A stretch of DNA of 9,448 nt from Marinilabiliaceae bacterium (GCA_027010905.1 JALVBA010000152.1:1-9448), one strand, 5' to 3'. Shown: positions 1-7,273, counted from the first letter of the stretch. Notes: a model not told the origin generated them from the sequence alone. Program-made: numbers and translations.

Positions 1-469
1 CATCATCATAAGGACCCGAGATATAGAGGGGTTTGCCGTTTTTTCCAAACTCAACAACATCAATGCCATCATCTATAAGCTCTTCGTCTAGGATATGTCC
101 TGCTATCGCAAACTCTTTATGAGGTGCAAATCCTATCTCTTGAGCGGCATCTATTGTGCCGTAGATAAGATTGTGAGCTGCAACAATATCGAACGGCATA
201 AATTCTTCCGATGAGAAGAGCTTATCTTTCATCTGTTTGTATTCAAAATCGTCGAGATTGAAGTTGTAGATGCAATTTTTTAATCCCAGGCAATACACGT
301 CCAATAAAAATATTATGTAGGCATATTTCCCTGATGCCTGCTTTTTACTGATTAATACCTGTGACAGGCCTTTCTCCTTATATTCGGTGTTGATGTAACA
401 CTCGTGGTAAGGCAAATTTTTAAGTCTTGTTTTAAAATACTTTTGTGCTGATAACTGTTTCTGTTTCAT
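1..469 (-). CDS. Conserved-looking hypothetical protein, 5' part only (runs off the left edge)
   Basis: The frame is open from an ATG at 469 to the window edge, giving 156 codons and no stop, so the C-terminus is missing. The protein starts MKQKQLSAQKYFKTRLKNLP and is soluble-looking, with no signal peptide or membrane helix. Visible landmarks are HECYIN near residue 22, a hydrophobic YAYIIFLLDVYCLGLKN stretch around 49-65, HNLIYGTIDAAQEIGF around 99-114, and an acidic segment leading to VEFGKNGKPLYISGPYDD at the cut edge. The alternation of conserved-looking aromatic and glycine motifs resembles uncharacterised proteins I recall from Bacteroidota genomes, but I cannot attach a function. It lies 71 bases downstream of cas6 on the same strand with no obvious terminator between them, so co-transcription is possible. 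The start is well placed: it is the first ATG after an AT-rich leader. Confidence 0.75.
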   Translation of the reverse strand, partial: MKQKQLSAQKYFKTRLKNLPYHECYINTEYKEKGLSQVLISKKQASGKYAYIIFLLDVYCLGLKNCIYNFNLDDFEYKQMKDKLFSSEEFMPFDIVAAHNLIYGTIDAAQEIGFAPHKEFAIAGHILDEELIDDGIDVVEFGKNGKPLYISGPYDD

Positions 470-540
470 ATATATATCTTGTTAGTTTTGTTAATCATTG
501 TTTTTCTTCAATGTGTGATGTCTAACTACAATTGAACCTG

Positions 541-1362
541 TCAACCATGTATAATGATATTTCTATCGTTTTCAATCATCTCACAAAAACCAAATCCCAA
601 GCTACACATATTACCAAAGCCAGAATTAAACCCCACCTCTGCAATCTCCTTCGGTGCACCCAACTCAAATTCATAATTAAATCCCCTTACTTTAGTTTCT
701 GCATCTGTGCCGGCTTTAATAGTTTGCATTACAGTTTTTGGCGATATCTCTTTTATAATAAAATCCAAGTCTTCAACTTTAACATCATTTTTACCGGTAG
801 CCTCATATTTATCTATTAAGCTGTTTAAAAACACCCTTTTATATTCCGGATGTAAAGGCGAAATATATTGTTCATATTTTTTACCTTCAATTTGCAAACC
901 AAATACAATTCCCGTTAGTGATTTGAATCTTATTCTCCTATAACCCATTCCTCCAAAATCTACATTTTCTAAAACCTCAATCCCCTCTACTTTCATCTCA
1001 ATTTCTGAAATTTTATCCCCAATAAAAGTTTGTTGTTCTTTAAACAAACCCATTACAAACTTTTCGCTTTGTTCGGGTAATTGAAAAGAAACTGTCAGAT
1101 ATGCACTTCTTGCCCATATATTCATTCTATCGGATTTAGGAAGAATTTTCCATGTTTTTTTAGGAAATTGAAGCTTTGAAAAGGTGAATAGCTTAAACTG
1201 TTTTCCCCCTGCAGTTCTATAACCGTTCTCGTGTAGTATTTTTGCAAACTCTTTATCAGCCTTTCCTATAACTTTATATATCCAAGAGCTTATTGGGTAT
1301 TGATTATTTAAAGGCATAATCTGTTTCTTTCCTGATAATATGAACTTTATCTTAAATCTCAT
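541..1362 (-). CDS. cas6: CRISPR-associated endoribonuclease Cas6
   Basis: Cas6 cleaves the CRISPR precursor transcript inside each repeat to give mature crRNAs. The 273-residue product has the usual length and the two-ferredoxin-fold layout. It begins MRFKIKFIL and continues PLNNQYPISSWIY and KLFTFSKL, matching the N-terminal half of Pyrococcus furiosus Cas6 as I remember it. By that alignment the catalytic triad is present: Tyr29, His44 (in ILHE) and Lys57 (in FKLFTFS). The C-terminus carries the diagnostic glycine-rich loop, GFGNMCSLGFG at about 248-258. I chose ATG 1362 rather than the in-frame TTG at 1389. MRFKIKF is the canonical Cas6 N-terminus, and the TTG lies inside a promoter-like TATCTTTG. 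No other cas gene or CRISPR array is in the window. The gene appears more AT-rich than the surface-protein genes to the right, which may hint at transfer. Family assignment is very secure; activity is inferred from the residues. Confidence 0.95.
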   Translation of the reverse strand: MRFKIKFILSGKKQIMPLNNQYPISSWIYKVIGKADKEFAKILHENGYRTAGGKQFKLFTFSKLQFPKKTWKILPKSDRMNIWARSAYLTVSFQLPEQSEKFVMGLFKEQQTFIGDKISEIEMKVEGIEVLENVDFGGMGYRRIRFKSLTGIVFGLQIEGKKYEQYISPLHPEYKRVFLNSLIDKYEATGKNDVKVEDLDFIIKEISPKTVMQTIKAGTDAETKVRGFNYEFELGAPKEIAEVGFNSGFGNMCSLGFGFCEMIENDRNIIIHG

Positions 1363-1386
1363 TCCAAATTTATATAATGTATTTAT

Positions 1387-1394
1387 CAAAGATA
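1387..1394 (-). promoter_or_regulatory. Possible Bacteroidota -7 promoter element for cas6
   Basis: Read on the minus strand this is TATCTTTG, an exact match to the Bacteroidota -7 consensus TAnnTTTG. It lies 24 bases upstream of the cas6 ATG at 1362, which would give a short leader. Upstream, two TTGAC copies five bases apart (TTGACggaagTTGAC) could supply the -33 TTG, but the spacers, about 14 and 24 bases, do not match the usual roughly 19-21. Consensus match seen; function inferred. Confidence 0.4.
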
Positions 1395-1595
1395 TTTAAT
1401 AGTTTTGTCAACTTCCGTCAATGATTAAAAAACTTTGTTTTCATTTTTTTTATTGAGGAAGTGTTACTTTCAAGTTTGTAATTATCTCCTATTACTCTTT
1501 CTAATCTTCTTCTAATTATTCATAACTCTGTCATGCATATATAAAAATACGTTATTCTTTTATATTTATACTATTTTAGCAAAAACTATTTTACG

Positions 1596-2321
1596 ATGGA
1601 ACAAACATTTATAAATTATCCTTTTCTTTTCGGACTGTTTGCAGCCTTCCTGCATGTATTGTCGGGACCCGATCATTTGGCGGCTGTGGGGCCAATTGCA
1701 TTAAGCAGCAAGTTGAAGTCGTGGCTTGTGGGTTTTTCGTGGGCTATTGGTCATATTACCGGTATGCTGATTATTGGGGTTCTTTTTATCTATTTCAGAG
1801 AGTACATACCTGTTGAGTTGATTTCTCAAAATAGCGAGAAGTTGGTAGGGGTAATGCTTATTATGATTGGAATGTGGGCTTTCTACCGATTGTGGAAGAT
1901 GAACAGGGATGTTAATCATAAGCATGAACATATTCACATTTCAGCCGAGGGTGATAGCTATATTCATAAGCACACTCATTCTCATCAGGAGAGTGCAGAG
2001 CATGCCCATACACACAAAGAGAAAAACAATCAAACATACTGGGCAGCATTAACCATCGGTATACTTCATGGTTTGGCAGGGGTATCTCATTTTTTAGGGA
2101 TACTACCTACACTTGCTTTTAAAACATCATTTCAGTCAGGACTCTATCTCGTTGGTTTTTCTGCCGGAACAATAGTAGCGATGGTTACCTTCTCTGTTAT
2201 ATTAGGTTCTTTAAGTGCTTTTGCTGAGGAGCACAATAAAGTGAAGATATCAAAATGGATTAATGGAGTTGCCGGTGTGTTTGCTCTGTTTATTGGAGTA
2301 CTCTGGATAGTTCAGAATTAA
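1596..2321 (+). CDS. NicO/UreH-like nickel/cobalt-type membrane transporter with His-rich loop
   Basis: This is a 241-residue inner-membrane protein with about six hydrophobic helices: roughly 8-30, 40-62, 82-100, 147-170, 180-205 and 220-240. Helix 1 contains HVLSGPDHLAAVGP (His20, Asp26, His27), and helix 4 contains ILHGLAGVSH (His158, His165). These paired His/Asp helix motifs are characteristic of the NicO/UreH branch related to nickel-cobalt transporters, sometimes annotated as TauE/SafE-like or high-affinity nickel-transport proteins. Between helices 3 and 4, residues 108-140 hold eleven histidines in HxH patterns, fitting a cytosolic or periplasmic metal-binding loop. Substrate and direction (uptake or efflux) cannot be told from sequence; no urease or hydrogenase genes are nearby. 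It is transcribed alone, divergently from cas6 and convergently with the T9SS cargo gene. The start ATG follows an AT-rich leader with two ACTATTTTA copies (1570-1578, 1585-1593) and no Shine-Dalgarno sequence. Confidence 0.85.
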   Translation: MEQTFINYPFLFGLFAAFLHVLSGPDHLAAVGPIALSSKLKSWLVGFSWAIGHITGMLIIGVLFIYFREYIPVELISQNSEKLVGVMLIMIGMWAFYRLWKMNRDVNHKHEHIHISAEGDSYIHKHTHSHQESAEHAHTHKEKNNQTYWAALTIGILHGLAGVSHFLGILPTLAFKTSFQSGLYLVGFSAGTIVAMVTFSVILGSLSAFAEEHNKVKISKWINGVAGVFALFIGVLWIVQN

Positions 2322-2323
2322 AA

Positions 2324-2353
2324 AAAGAGACTGTCCCAATAGGCAGCCTCTTT
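2324..2353. terminator. Hairpin terminator between convergent genes
   Basis: AAAGAGACTG (2324-2333) pairs with CAGCCTCTTT (2344-2353) with one mismatch, and CC/GG in the 10-base loop can extend the stem. On the minus strand the hairpin is followed by a run of seven T, so it is a good intrinsic terminator for the T9SS cargo gene ending at 2379. On the plus strand the T-tract is only three bases, so it is weaker for the transporter gene, whose stop codon is three bases before the hairpin. Confidence 0.75.
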
Positions 2354-2378
2354 CTGAATTTACTATGAACGTGGTTGT

Positions 2379-4559
2379 TTATCTTACAATAAGTTTCTTT
2401 ATTGCAACCGGGTCATTGTCGAATAGTATTCTGATAATGTAACTACCCGGATGAATTCCGTTTAGTGGTATATTTATATTTTGGAATCCTTGCAGGTTAC
2501 CTTCCGACCTTGTGATAACTGCGCTTCCTGTAATATCGTAAATTACAATAGTAATGTCTGATGATTTCTCTACATCAAGCTCAACTGAAATATAGTCAGT
2601 AGCAGGATTAGGATATACATTAATGTCAACTAATCTCTTCCTTGCAGAGAATATTCCTGTTGTTGTTAACGGATATACACCTCTTTCGGCAAAAACAAAA
2701 GGTCTTGTTCCACCTGCAATGTAAGGTACTCCATCACTATCGGAGTCAGATCCTATTTCACCCGACTGTTCGGCTTCTGACATTATCATGTCATTGTAAA
2801 CAGTTTTAAACACTCTGGTATAGATCTTCTCAGCATCTGTTTGGTTACCTGTCAATTTGGCCTCTCTGAGTACACCGGAAAGAATAGCTAGATTCCATGG
2901 GGTGTAAACAGCTTCAGTGGCATTAATTGTTGTTCTAAATACCTTTAGTGAAGGGATGTAGAAATTATTTATCAAATAGTTATAAGCACTGTTCGCCTCA
3001 TTCAGGTAGGTCATGTCGCCGGTTGCCTGATATGCAGCATAAAATCCTTTTATCAGAGCACCATTGGCAGCAAGGGTTTTCGATGAAGCAGATGCTCCAT
3101 TGTCAATATCGTAACTGTTATAAAATCCGCCATTGGCATCTTTAAAGTTTGAGATAATGTAATTAGCCTGAGCTACCAGGGCATTGTCAGCCATTGGCTG
3201 TAGAGGTGTGCCGGCAAACTCATCAGAGAATTGTGCCAGTGCTTTAATAATATAGCCTGCATTCTCCGCAGTTATTGTTCTCTTCATCACAACCATGCCA
3301 CTGCCATTAAGAGAAGCTTCATCAATAAAAGTATTCTCTGCTGTATTGTAATGCATAGCCATAAGGTTTAAGAAGATAACTTTACTTGTACCCATCATTA
3401 AATCGAATGGGCCGGGAGTTCCTGTTACCGACATTGCGTTTGGGAATGGATTACCATCAAATGTCACTTTGTATGCCAGGTGAGCTGCATCAGTACTGTC
3501 ATTGGGGTTCATCATATTTTTGAAACCTGTTGTTGCTAACAAAAATGATAACTGGTCAAACAGCTTACTTGTAGGATCGGTAACTGTGTACGTGTCGGGC
3601 TGAGGAGGAAGACCGGATATCATAGTCTCAGTAACGGCAATTCTTGTAGGGAAATATTTAATTCCATTAGCCGGATTATAAGTGGCGGGGTTAACTATTC
3701 CAAGGTTTGTTCCGTCATAAGCCAGTTTAGTAATCAGTAGTTTTGTTTTGTTTATTGATACGGCAGTAAGTACCTGACCAATGTAACCATCCAGGTTATT
3801 TCCACCATAAAATACATTGTTGTTAGGGTCGAAATTGGGGTTGCCTATCGAATCAGGAGTTATTGTTCCATCGGCTTCAATTCCATTGTCATCTCCGTCA
3901 TGAAAAGCACTTAGCATATCCTGAGCCCAGAAGTACTGCTTCCACATTGCCTGTCCCATTGCACCCGGATTGAGGGTCATATCCATCTTGCTGCGATCCC
4001 ATCGTAAAGAGCTGAAATCCATCTGAAAGTTATTTGCCACCGTTTGTGGTAAAGCCATATTTCCAAAGGCAAAATCAGCAAACTGAGGGAATGCATTAGC
4101 CGGAGGCATTTGATTTGCGTGCATCCCAAACATTCCCATCATCATCATAAGCATGTCGTCCTCTTTGTAACCGTTTGGCACACCACCTGTAAACATACCA
4201 TCGAATGAGTCATCCTGCATTGCGGCTTTTTCCATAACTACCGGCGACCACATCATATTCAGCCCCATTGCTGAACGAGCTGTTAAAGTACCCAGAATAT
4301 ATCTTGAATACTCGTAGTTTTCAATTCCGGTTGTGTAAGCGATTGAATCCGGAGAGTTTAATACCATCGGATCCAAATCATCCAGATTGTAGCCAAGAGC
4401 TTCGGCGAATGGTTCGCCACTTTCGAAAAGTTCGTTCGCTAGAAGAAGTTGTGAGGCGGTATTGAACGTTGTGTCATTTTGCACATCAACCTGTGCTTTT
4501 GTTTGTCGGCTTAAGCTTAATAAAGCTGCAACAACTGCGAGGGTAAAAATCTTTTTCAT
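2379..4559 (-). CDS. Secreted T9SS type A sorting-domain protein with Met-rich N-terminal half
   Basis: The 726-residue product starts with a Sec signal peptide (MKKIFTLAVVAALLSLSRQTKA, cleavage likely before QVDV at about residue 23). It ends in a type A C-terminal sorting domain (about 641-726) with NVYPNPATDYI, a beta-rich body and a basic KKLIVR end. It is therefore predicted to cross the outer membrane by the type IX system and be released or anchored at the surface. The body is not recognised. Residues about 100-205 are rich in methionine, with a dense cluster at 136-151 (MLMMMMGMFGMHANQM). An Asp/Asn-rich stretch near 220-250 could bind calcium. Residues about 428-595 look helical, with repeats such as GALIKGFYAAYQATGDMTYL, reminiscent of alpha/alpha-toroid proteins; this is inference. 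No catalytic residues can be named. The leader is AT-rich without a Shine-Dalgarno sequence, and the gene is divergent from the FISUMP lipoprotein gene. Confidence 0.88.
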   Translation of the reverse strand: MKKIFTLAVVAALLSLSRQTKAQVDVQNDTTFNTASQLLLANELFESGEPFAEALGYNLDDLDPMVLNSPDSIAYTTGIENYEYSRYILGTLTARSAMGLNMMWSPVVMEKAAMQDDSFDGMFTGGVPNGYKEDDMLMMMMGMFGMHANQMPPANAFPQFADFAFGNMALPQTVANNFQMDFSSLRWDRSKMDMTLNPGAMGQAMWKQYFWAQDMLSAFHDGDDNGIEADGTITPDSIGNPNFDPNNNVFYGGNNLDGYIGQVLTAVSINKTKLLITKLAYDGTNLGIVNPATYNPANGIKYFPTRIAVTETMISGLPPQPDTYTVTDPTSKLFDQLSFLLATTGFKNMMNPNDSTDAAHLAYKVTFDGNPFPNAMSVTGTPGPFDLMMGTSKVIFLNLMAMHYNTAENTFIDEASLNGSGMVVMKRTITAENAGYIIKALAQFSDEFAGTPLQPMADNALVAQANYIISNFKDANGGFYNSYDIDNGASASSKTLAANGALIKGFYAAYQATGDMTYLNEANSAYNYLINNFYIPSLKVFRTTINATEAVYTPWNLAILSGVLREAKLTGNQTDAEKIYTRVFKTVYNDMIMSEAEQSGEIGSDSDSDGVPYIAGGTRPFVFAERGVYPLTTTGIFSARKRLVDINVYPNPATDYISVELDVEKSSDITIVIYDITGSAVITRSEGNLQGFQNINIPLNGIHPGSYIIRILFDNDPVAIKKLIVR

Positions 4560-4681
4560 TACTAAAATTTTATGGTTATTAATATTTATTCATCTGCTTA
4601 GTCGTAGGTAGATATTAATCCTTACAGATTCGTATAGATTTTATTGAAACTTTCGTTTTTGCGTCAAGGCAAAAAGGAAAG

Positions 4682-4752
4682 ATGCATAAAAGTGATGCCT
4701 GAATAAGTTATTAACAAATATTCATATTCAGAAAAATTTTTATTTTATGCAT
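4682..4752. repeat. Nested inverted repeats in the divergent promoter region
   Basis: ATGCATAAAA at 4682-4691 is the perfect reverse complement of TTTTATGCAT at 4743-4752. Inside it CTGAATA (4699-4705) is the perfect reverse complement of TATTCAG (4725-4731). The two nested arms could form one interrupted hairpin in RNA or a cruciform in DNA. The region is AT-rich, so part of this could be chance. Confidence 0.5.
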
Positions 4753-4757
4753 GTTTT

Positions 4758-4783
4758 GGGTAAAAACTACCCGGGGTGGGTAG
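4758..4783. promoter_or_regulatory. Candidate operator: GGGTA / TACCC / GGGTA dyads
   Basis: Three arms are evenly spaced: GGGTA (4758-4762), CTACCC (4767-4772) and GGGTAG (4778-4783). The middle arm is reverse-complementary to both neighbours. It therefore makes a 6-bp dyad with a 5-base spacer on the right and a 5-bp dyad with a 5-base spacer on the left. The GC-rich block stands out from its AT-rich surroundings. It resembles a dimeric-regulator binding site, or two mutually exclusive hairpins if transcribed. It is about 130 bases upstream of the lipoprotein ATG. The regulator is unknown. Confidence 0.4.
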
Positions 4784-4909
4784 GCGAATATTTCTCATAT
4801 ATGGCTTAATTGGGGATAGTTCGTTGTGATGCTGTTTAAGATAGAGTGTACATAAACTTAAAAAGCACATTGCGAAAATTAACTATTTATTAATTAAACT
4901 ATATTTATC

Positions 4910-7273
4910 ATGAAACGGAATGTGATTTTATTTTATGTGGGAATTGGCTTGATGATGAGCCTATTTGTAATCTCCTCCTGTGAGGAGAAAGAAACACCTG
5001 AGCCCGACCCTGTAGCTACATCTATTAACCTTGTTTCAGGCAATTCACAAGCTGCGGAGGTGCAATCGCTGCTTACAAACCCAATAGAGGTAATGGTTAA
5101 AGATCAGGACGGGAAGGCATTTAAAGGAGCAAAAGTAAGCTTCACAACTACCCAGGGCACTGTGTCATCAACAACATTAACAACTGATGCCGCAGGGAAA
5201 GCAAAAACTTTATGGACACTTGGGGCTGATGTAGGCTCTCAAAAACTTACAATAACAGCTTTTAAGGCTGACGGGCAAACAGCCCTGTCCGGGTCACCAA
5301 TAATAATTACTGCAACTGCAACAGCAAGTGTAACGGAAGCATCAAGCGTTGAACTTGTTTCGGGCAATAATCAAACAGCAGACATTAATACGGAATTATC
5401 CGACTCAGTAAAAGTTGTTGTTAAAGATAAGAATGGCGATGTTTTCTCCGGGGCGACAGTTCATTTTGAAGTAGCAGAAGGCTCAGTCTCTTCTGCCTCA
5501 AAGAGTACAGCAAAGGATGGTACTGCTGCCGTGAAATGGACTCTTGGTTCAAGTTCAGGGGAACAAGCACTGACTATAAAAGTATTTAAGTCGGATGGGA
5601 CAACTGCATTAACAGGTTCTCCTTTATCAGTTAAAGCTACTGCAACAAAAGATGAAGCTGCGAGTATAGAGTTGGTGTCAGGATCCTGGCAGACAGCAAA
5701 TGTTGAAACAGTGTTAGCCGATTCCGTGAAAGTGCTTGTAAAAGATCAGAATGGAAATGCCTTCCCCGGAGCAACAGTTAATTTTGAAGTAGCAGAAGGT
5801 TCTTTATCATCGGCATCAAAAACAACCGGTACGGATGGATATGTATCTGTTCAGTGGACACTGGGTTCCACAGAGGGAACACAAACATTGACCATTACTT
5901 CTTTTAAGGCAGACGGGACAACGCCGCTGACGGGGTCTCCGCTTGAAGTGAAGGCAACTGCAAAATTAGCTCCTGAAGCAGAAAGTATATCTATTAATTT
6001 AGGTGGTGATCAAATAGCTGAGGCCGGGAAGGCATTACCTATGAATGTTGTTTTCCGGGTGTATGACCAATATTCTAAGGCTTTTGAAGGTGCGGTTGTT
6101 AATTTTACTGTAGAGGAAGGTTCTGTGTCTGTTTCATCTGCAACTACGGATGAGCAGGGGTTTGCAAAAGTTCAATGGACTCTAGGCTCAACCGAGGGAA
6201 CTCAGGTAATGACAGTTACTGCATTTAAAGCTGATGGAACAACTCCTTTAACCGGTTCGCCTATGACAGTAACAGCTACAGCAGGATTGCCCAAAGCCAC
6301 AACAATAGAGCTGATAAACGGTGCAGATCAATCAGGGGTGGCATCAGCAACTCTTCCACAGGAGATACGAGTGTTAGTGAAAGATCAAAAAGGAGCCCCT
6401 TTTTATGGCGAGAAAGTTATATATACCGTTACTGAGGGTTCAGTAAAAGATTCTTATGGCAGTGCTCTTTCAAAAACAACTATTACAGGTATGAATGGAG
6501 AATCCTTTATCACCTGGACATTGGGAGCAACTATTGGAACACAAACTTTAACAGTTAGTGCATTTAAGGAAGATGGTACTACGCCACTCGATGGTTCACC
6601 AATTTCAGTTACTGCAACATCAAAAACTACTCCTGATAATGTAACAGATATTGACGGTAATGTTTATTCTGTAGTCAAAATCGGTTCACAGGTATGGATG
6701 GCAGAAAACTTAAAGGTAACTCATTATCCAAATAATGACGCAATTCCGCTTGTTACTGATAATGCTGCCTGGATTAACCTTGGTGATAATGGGGATGCTT
6801 ATTGTTATTATAATAACAATGCTAATGGTGAAGCTGCAATATACGGAGCACTGTATACATGGTCGGCAGCTATGCATGGAGCAAGTGCAGTAAATGATGG
6901 TGTAAGCAGTGTGCAGGGGGCATGTCCTGATGGATGGCATATGCCAAGTAAGTTGGATTGGAGTACTTTGTCTGATTATATAGGTAGTTATAATCAGGGA
7001 GGGAAGATGAAGGAAGCAGGAACTGCGCATTGGAAAACTCCGAATACCGGAGCCAATAACAGCTCAGGTTTTACTGCTCTTCCCGGAGGAACACGTGTGG
7101 ATGGTGCAACTGATTTTTGGCAGTTAAATGAGCGAGGTTATTGGTGGACCACCTACTCTTCAAGCGGAGATAAGGCAGTTTCTTTTTATTTGAGATATGA
7201 TAAAGATAGTGGTATAGGTGGATATAATGCCAGTAAGAATAGAGGTTTCTCAGTTAGATGCGTTATGAATTAG
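4910..7273 (+). CDS. Surface lipoprotein with five Ig-like repeats and a C-terminal FISUMP domain
   Basis: The 787-residue product begins with a lipoprotein signal peptide and lipobox VISSC, putting the lipidated cysteine at residue 24. The following EEKETPEPD is acidic, in keeping with Bacteroidota lipoprotein surface-export signals, so display outside the outer membrane is likely. Five tandem Big_1/invasin-type Ig-like repeats of about 104-109 residues start near 38, 146, 252, 361 and 465. Each has a VKDQNG-type turn, a GATVNF-like strand, WTLG and FKADGTTPLTGSP. The C-terminal 579-787 is a FISUMP domain (Fibrobacter succinogenes major paralogous domain, TIGR02145-like). Its markers are DIDGNVYSVVKIGSQVWMAENL, YGALYTWSAAM, ACPDGWHMPS, GFTALPGGTR, GYWWTTY and GFSVRCV. 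There is no T9SS sorting domain. The architecture suggests an adhesin: a stalk of Ig domains presenting the FISUMP head. That role is inferred. It appears monocistronic, being followed by two inverted repeats. Confidence 0.9.
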   Translation: MKRNVILFYVGIGLMMSLFVISSCEEKETPEPDPVATSINLVSGNSQAAEVQSLLTNPIEVMVKDQDGKAFKGAKVSFTTTQGTVSSTTLTTDAAGKAKTLWTLGADVGSQKLTITAFKADGQTALSGSPIIITATATASVTEASSVELVSGNNQTADINTELSDSVKVVVKDKNGDVFSGATVHFEVAEGSVSSASKSTAKDGTAAVKWTLGSSSGEQALTIKVFKSDGTTALTGSPLSVKATATKDEAASIELVSGSWQTANVETVLADSVKVLVKDQNGNAFPGATVNFEVAEGSLSSASKTTGTDGYVSVQWTLGSTEGTQTLTITSFKADGTTPLTGSPLEVKATAKLAPEAESISINLGGDQIAEAGKALPMNVVFRVYDQYSKAFEGAVVNFTVEEGSVSVSSATTDEQGFAKVQWTLGSTEGTQVMTVTAFKADGTTPLTGSPMTVTATAGLPKATTIELINGADQSGVASATLPQEIRVLVKDQKGAPFYGEKVIYTVTEGSVKDSYGSALSKTTITGMNGESFITWTLGATIGTQTLTVSAFKEDGTTPLDGSPISVTATSKTTPDNVTDIDGNVYSVVKIGSQVWMAENLKVTHYPNNDAIPLVTDNAAWINLGDNGDAYCYYNNNANGEAAIYGALYTWSAAMHGASAVNDGVSSVQGACPDGWHMPSKLDWSTLSDYIGSYNQGGKMKEAGTAHWKTPNTGANNSSGFTALPGGTRVDGATDFWQLNERGYWWTTYSSSGDKAVSFYLRYDKDSGIGGYNASKNRGFSVRCVMN
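5015..6622 (+). repeat. Five tandem Ig-like domain repeats (protein level)
   Basis: Five in-frame units of about 315-325 bases run through the lipoprotein gene, with unit starts near 5021, 5345, 5663, 5990 and 6302. Units 2 and 3 share the protein stretch FEVAEGS followed by SSAS; units 3 and 4 share WTLGSTEGTQ and FKADGTTPLTGSP exactly. At DNA level the units are well diverged, mostly at synonymous positions, so they are not recent duplications. Confidence 0.85.

Larger units (their letters stand above)
4560..4909. other. Divergent intergenic region, 350 bases, no gene seen
   Basis: This stretch separates the start codons of the T9SS cargo gene (minus) and the Ig/FISUMP lipoprotein gene (plus), so it must hold both promoters or an upstream promoter for each. 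No open frame of note is present. I found no exact TAnnTTTG -7 element in the right orientation on either strand. It does contain several inverted repeats in its centre (listed separately at 4682-4752 and 4758-4783), a perfect AAAAATTTTT palindrome at 4732-4741, and AT-rich leaders before both ATGs. Shared regulation of the two surface-protein genes is plausible but unproven. Confidence 0.7.

Noticed and set aside
1403..1437. Plus-strand promoter for the transporter: TTTTG, 22 bases, AAACTTTG
   Set aside because: The -7 element misses the consensus by one base, and the site is about 160 bases before the ATG and pointed through an unexplained leader. Too weak to list as a feature.
1363..1595. 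Possible CRISPR array or leader next to cas6
   Set aside because: No repeat of 20 bases or more recurs at regular spacing here or in 470-540. Only short repeats are present (TTGAC twice, ACTATTTTA twice), which are expected in AT-rich DNA.
6710..7030. Antisense and alternative-frame open frames inside the long genes
   Set aside because: They overlap strongly supported genes, have odd Ile/Thr/Ser- or Cys-rich compositions and no domain resemblance, so they are frame shadows.
4910..7273. T9SS cargo status for the Ig/FISUMP protein
   Set aside because: It ends in the FISUMP GFSVRCVMN strand with no YPNP-type sorting domain, and it has a lipobox, so lipoprotein export fits better.
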